Source: Kiloniellaceae bacterium (GTDB lineage Bacteria; Pseudomonadota; Alphaproteobacteria; Kiloniellales; J153). From it: DNA of 64,000 nucleotides. Made by a program: the position numbers and the translations under genes. The stretch is from positions 330,589 to 394,588 of the forward strand of contig JAJFGJ010000036.1 in NCBI GenBank assembly GCA_021776175.1. Reading direction: 5' to 3'. The notes under the pieces are model-generated. The model did no database searches. It had not been told where the DNA came from and was given only the letters and a program-made list of their open reading frames with translations. This document shows, piece by piece, positions 25,340-33,410 of the stretch (its first letter is position 1; each line of letters opens with the position of its first letter).

Positions 25340-27616
25340 TTGCCTTTATTTTTTATCTATGTAAAGCAGTTCAGGGCTTCGTGCGGGTCGTCCACAGTGA
25401 ATCTCGCGGGTGGAAAATGGCTTAAAGACAGCACTTGGCGCCGCATTCGAAGTCAAGGCACGCACCCTTTGGCCGAGGTGGATTTGCAAAGAGATTCCCG
25501 CCCTCATGATCGCCATGACGGATTGAGGCCACTGCTTGAGCCTGCGGCGGTTGCCATAATCGGTGCATCGGACGACGAGGCCCGCATCGGCGGGCGGCCG
25601 TTACGCTATATGCGCGAGGCCGGATTTAGCGGCTCGATCTACCCGGTCAATCCGAACCGCGAGACGGTTCAGGGCATAAAGGCATACCCCTCGATCCGCG
25701 AAGTACCGGAACCGGTCGATTGCGCCATAGTCGCGGTGCCGGCGAAAATCGTCGTCCAAACCCTCGAAGACTGCGCGGCCATGGGCGTGAAGTCGGCTAT
25801 CGTGTTCAGCTCCGGCTTCGCCGAAGTCGGGGCGAAGGGCGAAGCGATGCAGATGCGGTTAAGCGCTATCGCCAAGCGTAGCGGCTTACGGATACTGGGG
25901 CCGAACTGCTTGGGGCTTTTAAGTTTCAAGTCCCGCTTCTTCGCGACCTTCTCAAGCACGGGAGACGGTGTTTATTTCGAACCCGGCCCCCTGGCCATTA
26001 TCAGCCAGAGCGGCGCCTACGGCACCCACCTTTATGCCGTGGCGCGAAGCTGGGGACTGAGGGTCAGCCACGTCATTACCACCGGCAATGAATGCGATAT
26101 CGACGTCGCCGAGTGCATTGGCTGGGCGGCGGAGGCCGAGGAAGTAAAAATAATCGCCACCTATGCGGAAGGAATCAAGGACGGCCCGGCTCTCATCAAA
26201 AGTCTGGAGTTGGCCAGGGCCAACAAGAAGCCGGTCATTTTTATCAAAGTCGGCCGCAGCGAAGAAGGCGCGGCCGCGGCGGCCTCGCATACCGCCTCGC
26301 TTGCCGGGTCGGACGAAATCTATGACGCGGTTTTCCGTCAGTACGGCGTGCACCGGGCCGATACGACCGAGGAAATGCTCGATATCGCCTATGCCTGCAC
26401 TGCGGGTATCTACCCGACAGGCAACAAGATCGGCCTGGTCACGATCTCCGGAGGCGTCGGGGTCCAGATGGCCGACTATGCCAACAAGTGCGGCCTGCAC
26501 GTCGCCCCCATGCCGGAGGCGGCGCAGAAAAAACTAAAAGCCGCCCTGCCCTTTGCTTCGCCGCGTAACCCGGTCGACTGCACGGCCCAGATCTTCAACG
26601 ACCTGAGCCTCCTGGGAACCAACTTCACGATTATGCTCGATGAAGGCAAATACGATGTCGCGGTCGCGTTCTTTACCATCGCCGCCGCCTCGCCCTACAT
26701 CGTCGAGCCGCTGCTGAAGGAACTAGATAGCTTGCGGGAGCGGTTCCCCGGCCGGCTCATCTTCCTATCCCTCATGGGACCGCCCGAGATTGTAGCGCGT
26801 TACCGGGACGCGGGGTATCTGACCTTCGTGGATCCGTGCCGGGCGATTGCCACCGCCGCCGCGCTGGTCGGTTTCGGCGAGAGTTTCGCTGGAAAGGGAA
26901 AAACCATACCCGACGATGCTCGCCCGGCCGAGGCTCTTCCTGTCCGGGCAATGAGCGAGTGGGATTCGCGTGAAGTACTGGTGTGCGCCGGAATTCCCGT
27001 TGTTGAAGCCAAGATCGCGAACAGCCCCAAAGAGGCGGCGGCGGCGGCGGCGGCTTTTGGCCGCCCTGTCGCCATGAAGATCAATGGTAGTGAATTTTCC
27101 CACAAGACCGAGATCGGCGGTGTCGAGCTTGATGTCGCCACACCGGATGATGCCCGCCGGCTTTACGGCCTGGTGCGAAACCGGGCCAAAGAACAGGCGC
27201 CCAGTGCCCAGCCCGACGGCGTGATCGTGGCACCCATGATCGACGGCGGTGTAGAGACGATACTGGGTGTTCAGGTAGATCCGGTGTTCGGCCCCGCCGT
27301 CATGTTCGGTCTCGGCGGTGTGTTCGTCGAGGTGTTTCAGGACGTCGTGTTCCGCCTTGCTCCCTTCGGCCGGGATGAAGCCATGAAAATGATTTCGGGC
27401 ATCAAGGGCGCCAAACTTTTACAGGGTGTGCGCGGCGGACCGCCGTCCGACGTAGACGCCCTGGCCGATGCTCTGGCCGCCTTGTCCCGTTTCGCGGCAA
27501 GTCACGCCGATACGCTCGACAGCGTCGATATCAATCCTTTTACGGTCTTACCTAAAGGCCAGGGTGCGGTGGCCTTGGACTGCCTGGTGGTGCCGAAAGG
27601 CCTCGAAGAACGCTAG
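25340..27616 (+). CDS. Acyl-CoA synthetase, acetate-CoA ligase (ADP-forming) family
   Basis: A fused two-subunit acid-CoA ligase of up to 758 residues. The order is CoA-binding domain (AVAIIGASDDEARIG from about residue 72), succinyl-CoA-ligase-like flavodoxin domains with GPNCLGLL and the phospho-His region in ASHTASLAGSDEIYDA, then a C-terminal ATP-grasp domain (GRPVAMKINGSEFSHKTEIGGV). Recognisable homology starts only near residue 63, and the first 60 residues look unlike a protein N-terminus. A GTG at 25478 or a later codon may be the true start. It probably converts the acid imported by the TAXI transporter to its CoA ester. The IclR gene is convergent and overlaps by four bases. Confidence 0.9.
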   Translation: MPLFFIYVKQFRASCGSSTVNLAGGKWLKDSTWRRIRSQGTHPLAEVDLQRDSRPHDRHDGLRPLLEPAAVAIIGASDDEARIGGRPLRYMREAGFSGSIYPVNPNRETVQGIKAYPSIREVPEPVDCAIVAVPAKIVVQTLEDCAAMGVKSAIVFSSGFAEVGAKGEAMQMRLSAIAKRSGLRILGPNCLGLLSFKSRFFATFSSTGDGVYFEPGPLAIISQSGAYGTHLYAVARSWGLRVSHVITTGNECDIDVAECIGWAAEAEEVKIIATYAEGIKDGPALIKSLELARANKKPVIFIKVGRSEEGAAAAASHTASLAGSDEIYDAVFRQYGVHRADTTEEMLDIAYACTAGIYPTGNKIGLVTISGGVGVQMADYANKCGLHVAPMPEAAQKKLKAALPFASPRNPVDCTAQIFNDLSLLGTNFTIMLDEGKYDVAVAFFTIAAASPYIVEPLLKELDSLRERFPGRLIFLSLMGPPEIVARYRDAGYLTFVDPCRAIATAAALVGFGESFAGKGKTIPDDARPAEALPVRAMSEWDSREVLVCAGIPVVEAKIANSPKEAAAAAAAFGRPVAMKINGSEFSHKTEIGGVELDVATPDDARRLYGLVRNRAKEQAPSAQPDGVIVAPMIDGGVETILGVQVDPVFGPAVMFGLGGVFVEVFQDVVFRLAPFGRDEAMKMISGIKGAKLLQGVRGGPPSDVDALADALAALSRFAASHADTLDSVDINPFTVLPKGQGAVALDCLVVPKGLEER

Positions 27617-28425
27617 TCGGCAGCGGTAATCTTCTTCGCCAGTTCGACGAGCCGTGGGCCGCACTCCTTTTCAAGCGCCTTACGAGACATCCTGAAAGCG
27701 GGGCCGCCGCAGATCAGGCCATAGACGTTTCTATCATGGGTGACGAGCGGGACCCCAACCGCGTTCACATCCGGCCGCCAATCGCCCACCGACATGCAAA
27801 AGCCCCGCTCCGCCACATCGCGAACGGCCTTCTCCAAGCCCTTCTCGATCCTTGCGTGCTCCACCGCGCCTGCTGTGCTCTTCTTGACATGACCCATGAG
27901 GAAATCGCGTTCGCTCACGGGCAGAGCGGCAAGCAGCGCCCGCCCCATGGCCGTCGTCGCCAGCGGGATACGGGTGCCGACATCAATCCTGAGCGTCACC
28001 GCCGCCGGTCCACGGCAGACTTCCAGATAAACCATGCTCATGCGATCGCGGGCGCCGAGGGCGACGGTCGCGTCCAGCTCATCGGACAGATCCTGCAAAA
28101 ACGGCCGGGCGCGTTCGCGTATGTCGAGACCCGACAACATGGCATATCCGAGCGAGAGCACACCGGGGCCCAGTCGATAGGTTCCATACCTATCCGAGTA
28201 AGTCAGATATCCCAATTGCGTCAGGGTGTAGGTCAGCCGCGAGATCGTCGGCTTGGGTAAGCCCGTGCGCCGTGCGATCTCCAAATTTCCCAGGCTGACA
28301 TCGCCCGGTTGAAAACCGCGAAGCACATCCAGACCGCGCGCCAAGGCGGTCACGAAGCGCCGGTCCTTGGTTTCGTCGTCCAGCGGGACGATGTTTTGCT
28401 CGGATATTTTCCGCATGGGTCTCAT
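27613..28425 (-). CDS. IclR-family transcriptional regulator
   Basis: A 270-residue DNA-binding protein: winged helix-turn-helix (about residues 25-85, containing LARGLDVLRGF, NLEIARRTGLPKPTISRLTYTL and LGYLTY) and a C-terminal effector-binding GAF-like domain (RMSMVYLEV, GTRIPLATTAMGRALLAALP, GGPAFRM). I chose the ATG at 28425 because upstream codons add over 80 residues unlike the family. It is divergent from the acyl-CoA dehydrogenase gene (28623), so the 28426-28622 spacer is the expected operator region. It likely controls the acyl-CoA/TRAP genes. Confidence 0.9.
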   Translation of the reverse strand: MRPMRKISEQNIVPLDDETKDRRFVTALARGLDVLRGFQPGDVSLGNLEIARRTGLPKPTISRLTYTLTQLGYLTYSDRYGTYRLGPGVLSLGYAMLSGLDIRERARPFLQDLSDELDATVALGARDRMSMVYLEVCRGPAAVTLRIDVGTRIPLATTAMGRALLAALPVSERDFLMGHVKKSTAGAVEHARIEKGLEKAVRDVAERGFCMSVGDWRPDVNAVGVPLVTHDRNVYGLICGGPAFRMSRKALEKECGPRLVELAKKITAAD

Positions 28426-28622
28426 GGTCTCACGCCAATCGGTAAACTCGTGCCTTTGCCACGATATGAAGCCCCGCATGGGCATGGTCATTGTGGCAGG
28501 CCTTGGGGCAAGCCTATACTCGCCAAGCTTTTCGTGGAACTTTATTCTGCAAAGCGAAATAGCTGGCGCTGGCGCAGCATGCCGTTTGACCGGCCTGAAA
28601 ACCGATTGGAGGGATCGTCGGA

Positions 28623-29777
28623 ATGGCTTTGGACCAAGAAACATTCTCTCAGCTAACAGCCATGATCGCACGCTACGTCGAAGAACGGCTGATCCCGCTG
28701 GAAGCCGAGGTTTCGGAAATGGACCGGGTTCCGGACGCGATTGTCGAAGATATGCGTGAATTGGGCCTCTTCGGCTTGTCCATCCCCAAGGACTACGGCG
28801 GCCTGGGCCTGGATGTGGAGGAAGAAGTCCAGATTATTGTCGAGTTCGGCCACACATCCCCTGCCTTCCGCTCGGTTTTCGGTACCAATACGGGCATCGG
28901 CAGCCAGGGGATCGTGATCGACGGAACCCAAGAGCAGAAACGCAAATACCTCCCCAAGCTGGCGAGCGGAGAAATCATCGGCTCCTTCGCGCTGACCGAA
29001 CCGGACTCGGGCTCCGATGCCGCTTCGCTACGCACCTCGGCCAGGATGGATGGCAATGAATATGTCCTCAACGGCACCAAGCGTTTCATCACCAACGCGC
29101 CGAATGCGGGTTTGTTCACGGTAATGGCCCGCACCGATCCCGAGAAAAAGGGCGCCTCGGGAATTTCCGCGTTTCTGGTCGAAGCCGATTCGCGCGGCCT
29201 GAAACTTGGGCCGCCATACGAGAAAATGGGCCAGCAGGGCGCCCATGTGTGTGACGTGATCTTGGAGGACTGCCGGATACCCGCCGACGCTCTTATTGGC
29301 GGCGTGGAGGGCCAGGGTTTCAAGACCGCGATGAAGGTGCTGGATCGCGGCCGACTGACAATATCCGGCATGTGCGTCGGAAATGCGGAACGCTTAATCC
29401 GCGACAGTCTTCACTATGCGGTGGAACGCAAACAGTTCGGCAAACCCATCGCCGAATTCCAGCTCGTGCAAGCCATGCTGGCTGACTGCGAGGCCGAGGC
29501 CTACGCGGCCAAATCCATGGTGCTGGACGCGGCGCGGCGCAAGGATGCCGGCGAAAATGTCACCAAGCACGCCGCTATCTGCAAATATTATTGCTCCGAG
29601 ATGGTGGGGCGCGTCGCCGACCGCGCGGTGCAGATCCACGGCGGCGCGGGCTATATCGCCGATTATGGAATTGAGCGATTCTACCGGGATGTCCGGCTCT
29701 ACCGGCTTTACGAAGGCACTTCGCAAATCCAGCAACTGATCATCGCCCGCGAGATGATTAAAGAAGCCGCGCGGTGA
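28623..29777 (+). CDS. Acyl-CoA dehydrogenase, short/medium-chain type
   Basis: An FAD-dependent acyl-CoA dehydrogenase of 384 residues. It has ALTEPDSGSDAASL for FAD and substrate contact, KRFITNA, QIHGGAGYIADYGIERFYRD and the catalytic base Glu in RLYEGTSQIQ near residue 371, the position used by short- and medium-chain enzymes. AGGGATCGTCGGA precedes the ATG at 28623. It is unlike the dehydrogenase at 14501, whose corresponding end is DGPDEVH. Divergent from iclR. It probably acts on the acyl-CoA formed by the synthetase at 25340. Confidence 0.93.
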   Translation: MALDQETFSQLTAMIARYVEERLIPLEAEVSEMDRVPDAIVEDMRELGLFGLSIPKDYGGLGLDVEEEVQIIVEFGHTSPAFRSVFGTNTGIGSQGIVIDGTQEQKRKYLPKLASGEIIGSFALTEPDSGSDAASLRTSARMDGNEYVLNGTKRFITNAPNAGLFTVMARTDPEKKGASGISAFLVEADSRGLKLGPPYEKMGQQGAHVCDVILEDCRIPADALIGGVEGQGFKTAMKVLDRGRLTISGMCVGNAERLIRDSLHYAVERKQFGKPIAEFQLVQAMLADCEAEAYAAKSMVLDAARRKDAGENVTKHAAICKYYCSEMVGRVADRAVQIHGGAGYIADYGIERFYRDVRLYRLYEGTSQIQQLIIAREMIKEAAR

Positions 29778-29901
29778 GCCGCCCTCCGCCTTGTCCCGCA
29801 GGTTCAAATCGGAGGCCCGCATTGGCCATGACTTGCATTCGCCGAGCGTACCGATCTAACGGCGGGGCGCCGACCGCCAAAATACTCGGCAGCCACCTGT
29901 G

Positions 29902-31419
29902 CTATGCGGTCATATAGGCATGCGCCGCCTTTAGCACGGTCGCGTCATTGAATTGCGCGCCGGTCAACATGAGCCCGACCGGCAGTCCCTGAACGTCACG
30001 GCAGGGAACCGAGATCGAGGGATGACCGGTGAGGTCGAAGGCCGCCGTGTTGCGGACCATATTGAGCGCCTGCGCGATGTGCTCGACACGATCTTCCTCG
30101 GGGGAGGCGGGCAACTTGTGCGCGGTCTGGGGCGTCGTTGGCATGAGCACCACATCGAACTCCTCGAACACCCTGTCGTAAGCCGCGGTGAGCACGCGCG
30201 ACAGATTCTGAGCCCGTCCGTAAAACACACCGTCATAGTTCTCCCGCATGTAGTGACCTAGCAGGGTGCCGAGCTTGGCGGTCGGCGACAAGTCGCCGCC
30301 GTGAGTCTTGATCGCCCGGCACATGGCCGACATGAGCCGGGTATTGTACCAGCCCTTGTTCTGATACACGGCATGTCCGTGATAGAAGCTGTCGATGCCG
30401 CCCTCGATCGCGACGCAGTTCCAGATCGGGACGGTCTGGCGATGTTCGGGCACCGAGACTTTCTTTACCTTGGCCCCTAATTTCGCCAGGAATTTGGCCG
30501 CTTCGCGTACCGCCGTGTCGACTCTGGGCATGGATTCCGGCGTGCCGAAACCTTCCTCGATCACGGCGATCCGCAGACCCTTGATATCGCCGGTCAGCGC
30601 GGACGGATAATTGGGCACGCGCACGCTGTCGGGCTGTCGCGGGTCGATGCAGCTGTCGTCCTTGCCGGCGATAACTTTCAGCATCAGGGCCACGTCCTCG
30701 ACGGTCTTGGCCATGGGACCAATGTGATCGATGGTGTGATCGAAGCCAACGATCCCCGTATAGGGGACCAAGCCGTGGGTGGGCTTCAGCCCCACGATCC
30801 CCGACCAGGACGCCGGAATCCGGATCGATCCTCCTTGATCGCCGCCAAGCGCGATATCGACCAGACCCGTCGCCGGCGCGATGGCCGAGCCGCACGAGGA
30901 GCCGCCGGCGGCGTGCTTGGGGTTCGCCGGATTGAGGCCGGGGCCGTAGGCGCTGGTATGCCCGCCGCCGGAAAAGGCGAAATCGTCTGTGTTCAAAACC
31001 GCGGTGATGTGCCCACCGGCTTTGAGTATCCGGGTCACGACCGTGGCGTCGCTGTCGGGCACAAAGTCATATAGCAGCCGCGACCCGCAGGTCAGCGGGA
31101 TGCCGGCCACGCTGATCGTATCCTTGGTGCCGATACGCTTGCCGCTGAGAGCCCCCTTGGCCGCGCCGGTTGCCTTGACATCGCAATAGCGCACGATGCC
31201 ATTCAGCGGATCCTCGTCCGGTCCCGGTCTAGGCCCAGGAATCCTAACCGCTGGGATCACCTGCCGCACCGGGTCGGAATACTGGTCGAGTTCATCGTAG
31301 CCTTCCAGTACCGCGCGCGTCAGTTCGTAGAAGACCGCAAGTTCGTCTTCCGTCAGGTTGAGATGGTAGCGGTCACTAATGTCGATCAGGTCTTCGGATG
31401 AGGGTCGCCGCAAAGTCAT
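29902..31419 (-). CDS. Amidase-signature family hydrolase
   Basis: A 505-residue amidase-signature enzyme with the Ser-cis-Ser-Lys triad: Lys in GTKDTISVAG (about residue 97), the Gly/Ser-rich loop AAGGSSCGSAIA with the bridging serine, and the nucleophile region GGDQGGSIRIPAS. It hydrolyses an amide or ureide to a carboxylate; the exact substrate cannot be read. The ATG at 31419 has GGAGG five bases upstream, better than one at 31431. It stands alone on the minus strand, 303 bases downstream of the amide operon's last gene, so it could be an accessory amide-degrading enzyme. Confidence 0.9.
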   Translation of the reverse strand: MTLRRPSSEDLIDISDRYHLNLTEDELAVFYELTRAVLEGYDELDQYSDPVRQVIPAVRIPGPRPGPDEDPLNGIVRYCDVKATGAAKGALSGKRIGTKDTISVAGIPLTCGSRLLYDFVPDSDATVVTRILKAGGHITAVLNTDDFAFSGGGHTSAYGPGLNPANPKHAAGGSSCGSAIAPATGLVDIALGGDQGGSIRIPASWSGIVGLKPTHGLVPYTGIVGFDHTIDHIGPMAKTVEDVALMLKVIAGKDDSCIDPRQPDSVRVPNYPSALTGDIKGLRIAVIEEGFGTPESMPRVDTAVREAAKFLAKLGAKVKKVSVPEHRQTVPIWNCVAIEGGIDSFYHGHAVYQNKGWYNTRLMSAMCRAIKTHGGDLSPTAKLGTLLGHYMRENYDGVFYGRAQNLSRVLTAAYDRVFEEFDVVLMPTTPQTAHKLPASPEEDRVEHIAQALNMVRNTAAFDLTGHPSISVPCRDVQGLPVGLMLTGAQFNDATVLKAAHAYMTA

Positions 31420-31561
31420 GATAGCCTCCATCAGGTTATGGGTGAGCGCGCCCCTTCGGCGTAGCCACCGGGGTCGGCCGCGTTATAATTCTTTGAGGAG
31501 CTTAAGTGCTCGGATCGGAAGGAGCGCCATTGCCCCAAATAGAAGCGCGGAGCGAACTTCA

Positions 31562-31606
31562 AGAGCATTTCAACATTAAAGCGAAACAGGCGTGGTGAAA
31601 TGCTCT
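31562..31606. repeat. 11-bp inverted repeat in a 303-base spacer
   Basis: AGAGCATTTCA at 31562 and its exact complement TGAAATGCTCT at 31596 flank a 23-base loop. No T-run follows. It lies in the gene-free stretch 31420-31722, in which I see nothing else. It resembles short dispersed palindromic elements of alphaproteobacterial genomes and could also work as a processing or termination hairpin. Confidence 0.5.
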
Positions 31607-31722
31607 AGGGCTCACGCAGCGCCTCTAACGGCCACCACCGGGCAACTGCTTGCCGATGTGGCGGAGGCGCGACCGGAGCCGTTCGTCCACCTTGAAACTT
31701 TATGGTAATTTTTTCCCCTGGT

Positions 31723-32640
31723 CTAGCGGTCATCCTCCTCACGCCATGGAACGCTCGCCACCCTACCCTGCGCCAGCCATACGCCAAGGGTCGTGACCGC
31801 GAACCCGGCAAGAACCACGGACGACAACGCCTCGCCAAGGAAGGTCCATGCCATCAAGGCGGTTATGCCAGGGGTGAGGTAGAAGTAGCTTGCCACCGTA
31901 CCGGCCTTGCCGTGGCGCAGCATGAGCATAAGCAGCACCGGCGCCCCTAGCGAGACGATGAGCGCGAGATAAAGCAGCGTCATGACGGCTTCGGCGGTCA
32001 CGGAAAACACCGCCCTTTCCACGGCCGCCATAAGCAGGGCGCAGGTCAGCGCCGCGATGGTCAGTTGAATCGTGTTGGCCGTCCATAAATCAATCTTCCG
32101 GCAATACTTTCGATAATAGACCGTACCCAGCGCTAAGCTACAGACGCCGAGGACACCATAGAGAGGCCCGATCATGTCCGCCGGCCGGGCCGCCTGGACA
32201 CCGACAACCAGCACAACGCCGCACACGCCAAGGCCGAGCCCGAGCCACTGAATGGGCCCGAGCCGCTCTCCTAGCATGGGCCGGGCGAGAAGCGCGGTCA
32301 GAAGCGGGTGCAGCGCCCCGATCAAAGCCATGGTCGCCGCGTTGATGCGATCGAGCGCGAGATAAGCGCCCGAGAGGTACAAGGCATTGATCAGAACACC
32401 CGCCACGGCCAGATGCAGCCAGGCGGACGAAGGCACGGCCCAATCGGCCCTGACAAGGGCGACCAAGGCGGCAAGAACGATCAACACCGCGGCGGCGAGC
32501 GTGAAGCGAGCGGTCAGGAAGGCGAGCGGCGTAACGTCGGCCAAACCGGCGCGCGTGGCAACGAAGGCTGAGCTCCACAGCATCACGAATAGAACGGGCG
32601 CGGCACGCAACCAGGTTGAATTCGCCGATGCTGGTTCCAC
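31723..32640 (-). CDS. EamA/DMT-family permease
   Basis: A 305-residue inner-membrane protein with ten predicted helices arranged as two EamA repeats (first about residues 10-140, second about 150-290; LGERLGPIQWLGLGLGV and LGEALSSVVLAGF are the repeat signatures). Such drug/metabolite transporters export amino acids or metabolites. The GTG at 32640 with GGAG eight bases upstream fits a natural N-terminus; longer readings overlap the aquaporin gene out of frame. It lies 47 bases after the aquaporin gene, so it may be the last gene of the amide operon. Substrate unknown. Confidence 0.85.
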   Translation of the reverse strand: MEPASANSTWLRAAPVLFVMLWSSAFVATRAGLADVTPLAFLTARFTLAAAVLIVLAALVALVRADWAVPSSAWLHLAVAGVLINALYLSGAYLALDRINAATMALIGALHPLLTALLARPMLGERLGPIQWLGLGLGVCGVVLVVGVQAARPADMIGPLYGVLGVCSLALGTVYYRKYCRKIDLWTANTIQLTIAALTCALLMAAVERAVFSVTAEAVMTLLYLALIVSLGAPVLLMLMLRHGKAGTVASYFYLTPGITALMAWTFLGEALSSVVLAGFAVTTLGVWLAQGRVASVPWREEDDR

Positions 32641-32687
32641 GGAAATGCTCCACCCCCAAGGCCGATTCCAGTCGAGCGGAAACCGCT

Positions 32688-33410
32688 CTAACGCGATTGC
32701 CCCTGAATATCCTCGGCGCCGCCGTCGGGGGATTGGTGAGTGAAACGATAGATAGCGGCGCCAAGCAGCATTCCCGCCACCGGGCCGGCGACATAAATCC
32801 AAAAGTGTGTGAAATCCCCGAGAGCGAGATAGGGCCCGAATGCGCGCGCCGGATTCATGGCCGCGCCGGCGTAAGGTCCCATGAGCATAACTTCGATCCC
32901 CACCGTCGCGCCGACGGCCACGCCGGCGAAGGAAATATCGGAGTTCCCGTCGTGATAGGCCGCGCCGCAGATCACCCACATGAGAATGAAGGACAGAATG
33001 AGCTCGACGACAAAGGCCACCCAGGGCGTCACGCCAAGCGCCGTGTTTGGAAGATTGGCCCCCATGTCCCCATGGCGCCCGATAGCCCAGAGAAGCACAA
33101 ACCCGGCGGCGGCCGAGCCCGCGAGCTGAGCCACGATGTAGCCAGGCGCGAGGCGTTTTTCGAGCTTGCCAAGATAGACCGCCGCAAGCGAGAGCGCGGG
33201 GTTCACGTGCGCCCCCGAAACATGGCCGAAACAATAGATGACAATGGTAATGACCAAGCCCGAGATGAGCCCAGGGCCGATCGCGCCCAGCCCCCCCGTC
33301 ACCGCCCCGACCATCACCGCGCCGGCGGCAAAGAATACGAGCATGAAAGAGCCGATGAATTCACAGCCGTACTTGCTCAGATCTTGCGGCTGTACCGCCA
33401 GCGCCCTCAT
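32688..33410 (-). CDS. Aquaporin / MIP-family channel
   Basis: A 240-residue channel with six membrane helices and both NPA half-helices: SGAHVNPALS near residue 68 and GAAMNPARAFG near residue 190. The Arg after the second NPA is conserved. Whether it passes water, glycerol, urea, ammonia or short amides cannot be decided by eye. The start overlaps the NorD-like stop by ATGA, so it belongs to the amide operon, where an uptake or efflux channel for amide, urea or ammonia makes sense. Confidence 0.93.
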   Translation of the reverse strand: MRALAVQPQDLSKYGCEFIGSFMLVFFAAGAVMVGAVTGGLGAIGPGLISGLVITIVIYCFGHVSGAHVNPALSLAAVYLGKLEKRLAPGYIVAQLAGSAAAGFVLLWAIGRHGDMGANLPNTALGVTPWVAFVVELILSFILMWVICGAAYHDGNSDISFAGVAVGATVGIEVMLMGPYAGAAMNPARAFGPYLALGDFTHFWIYVAGPVAGMLLGAAIYRFTHQSPDGGAEDIQGQSR

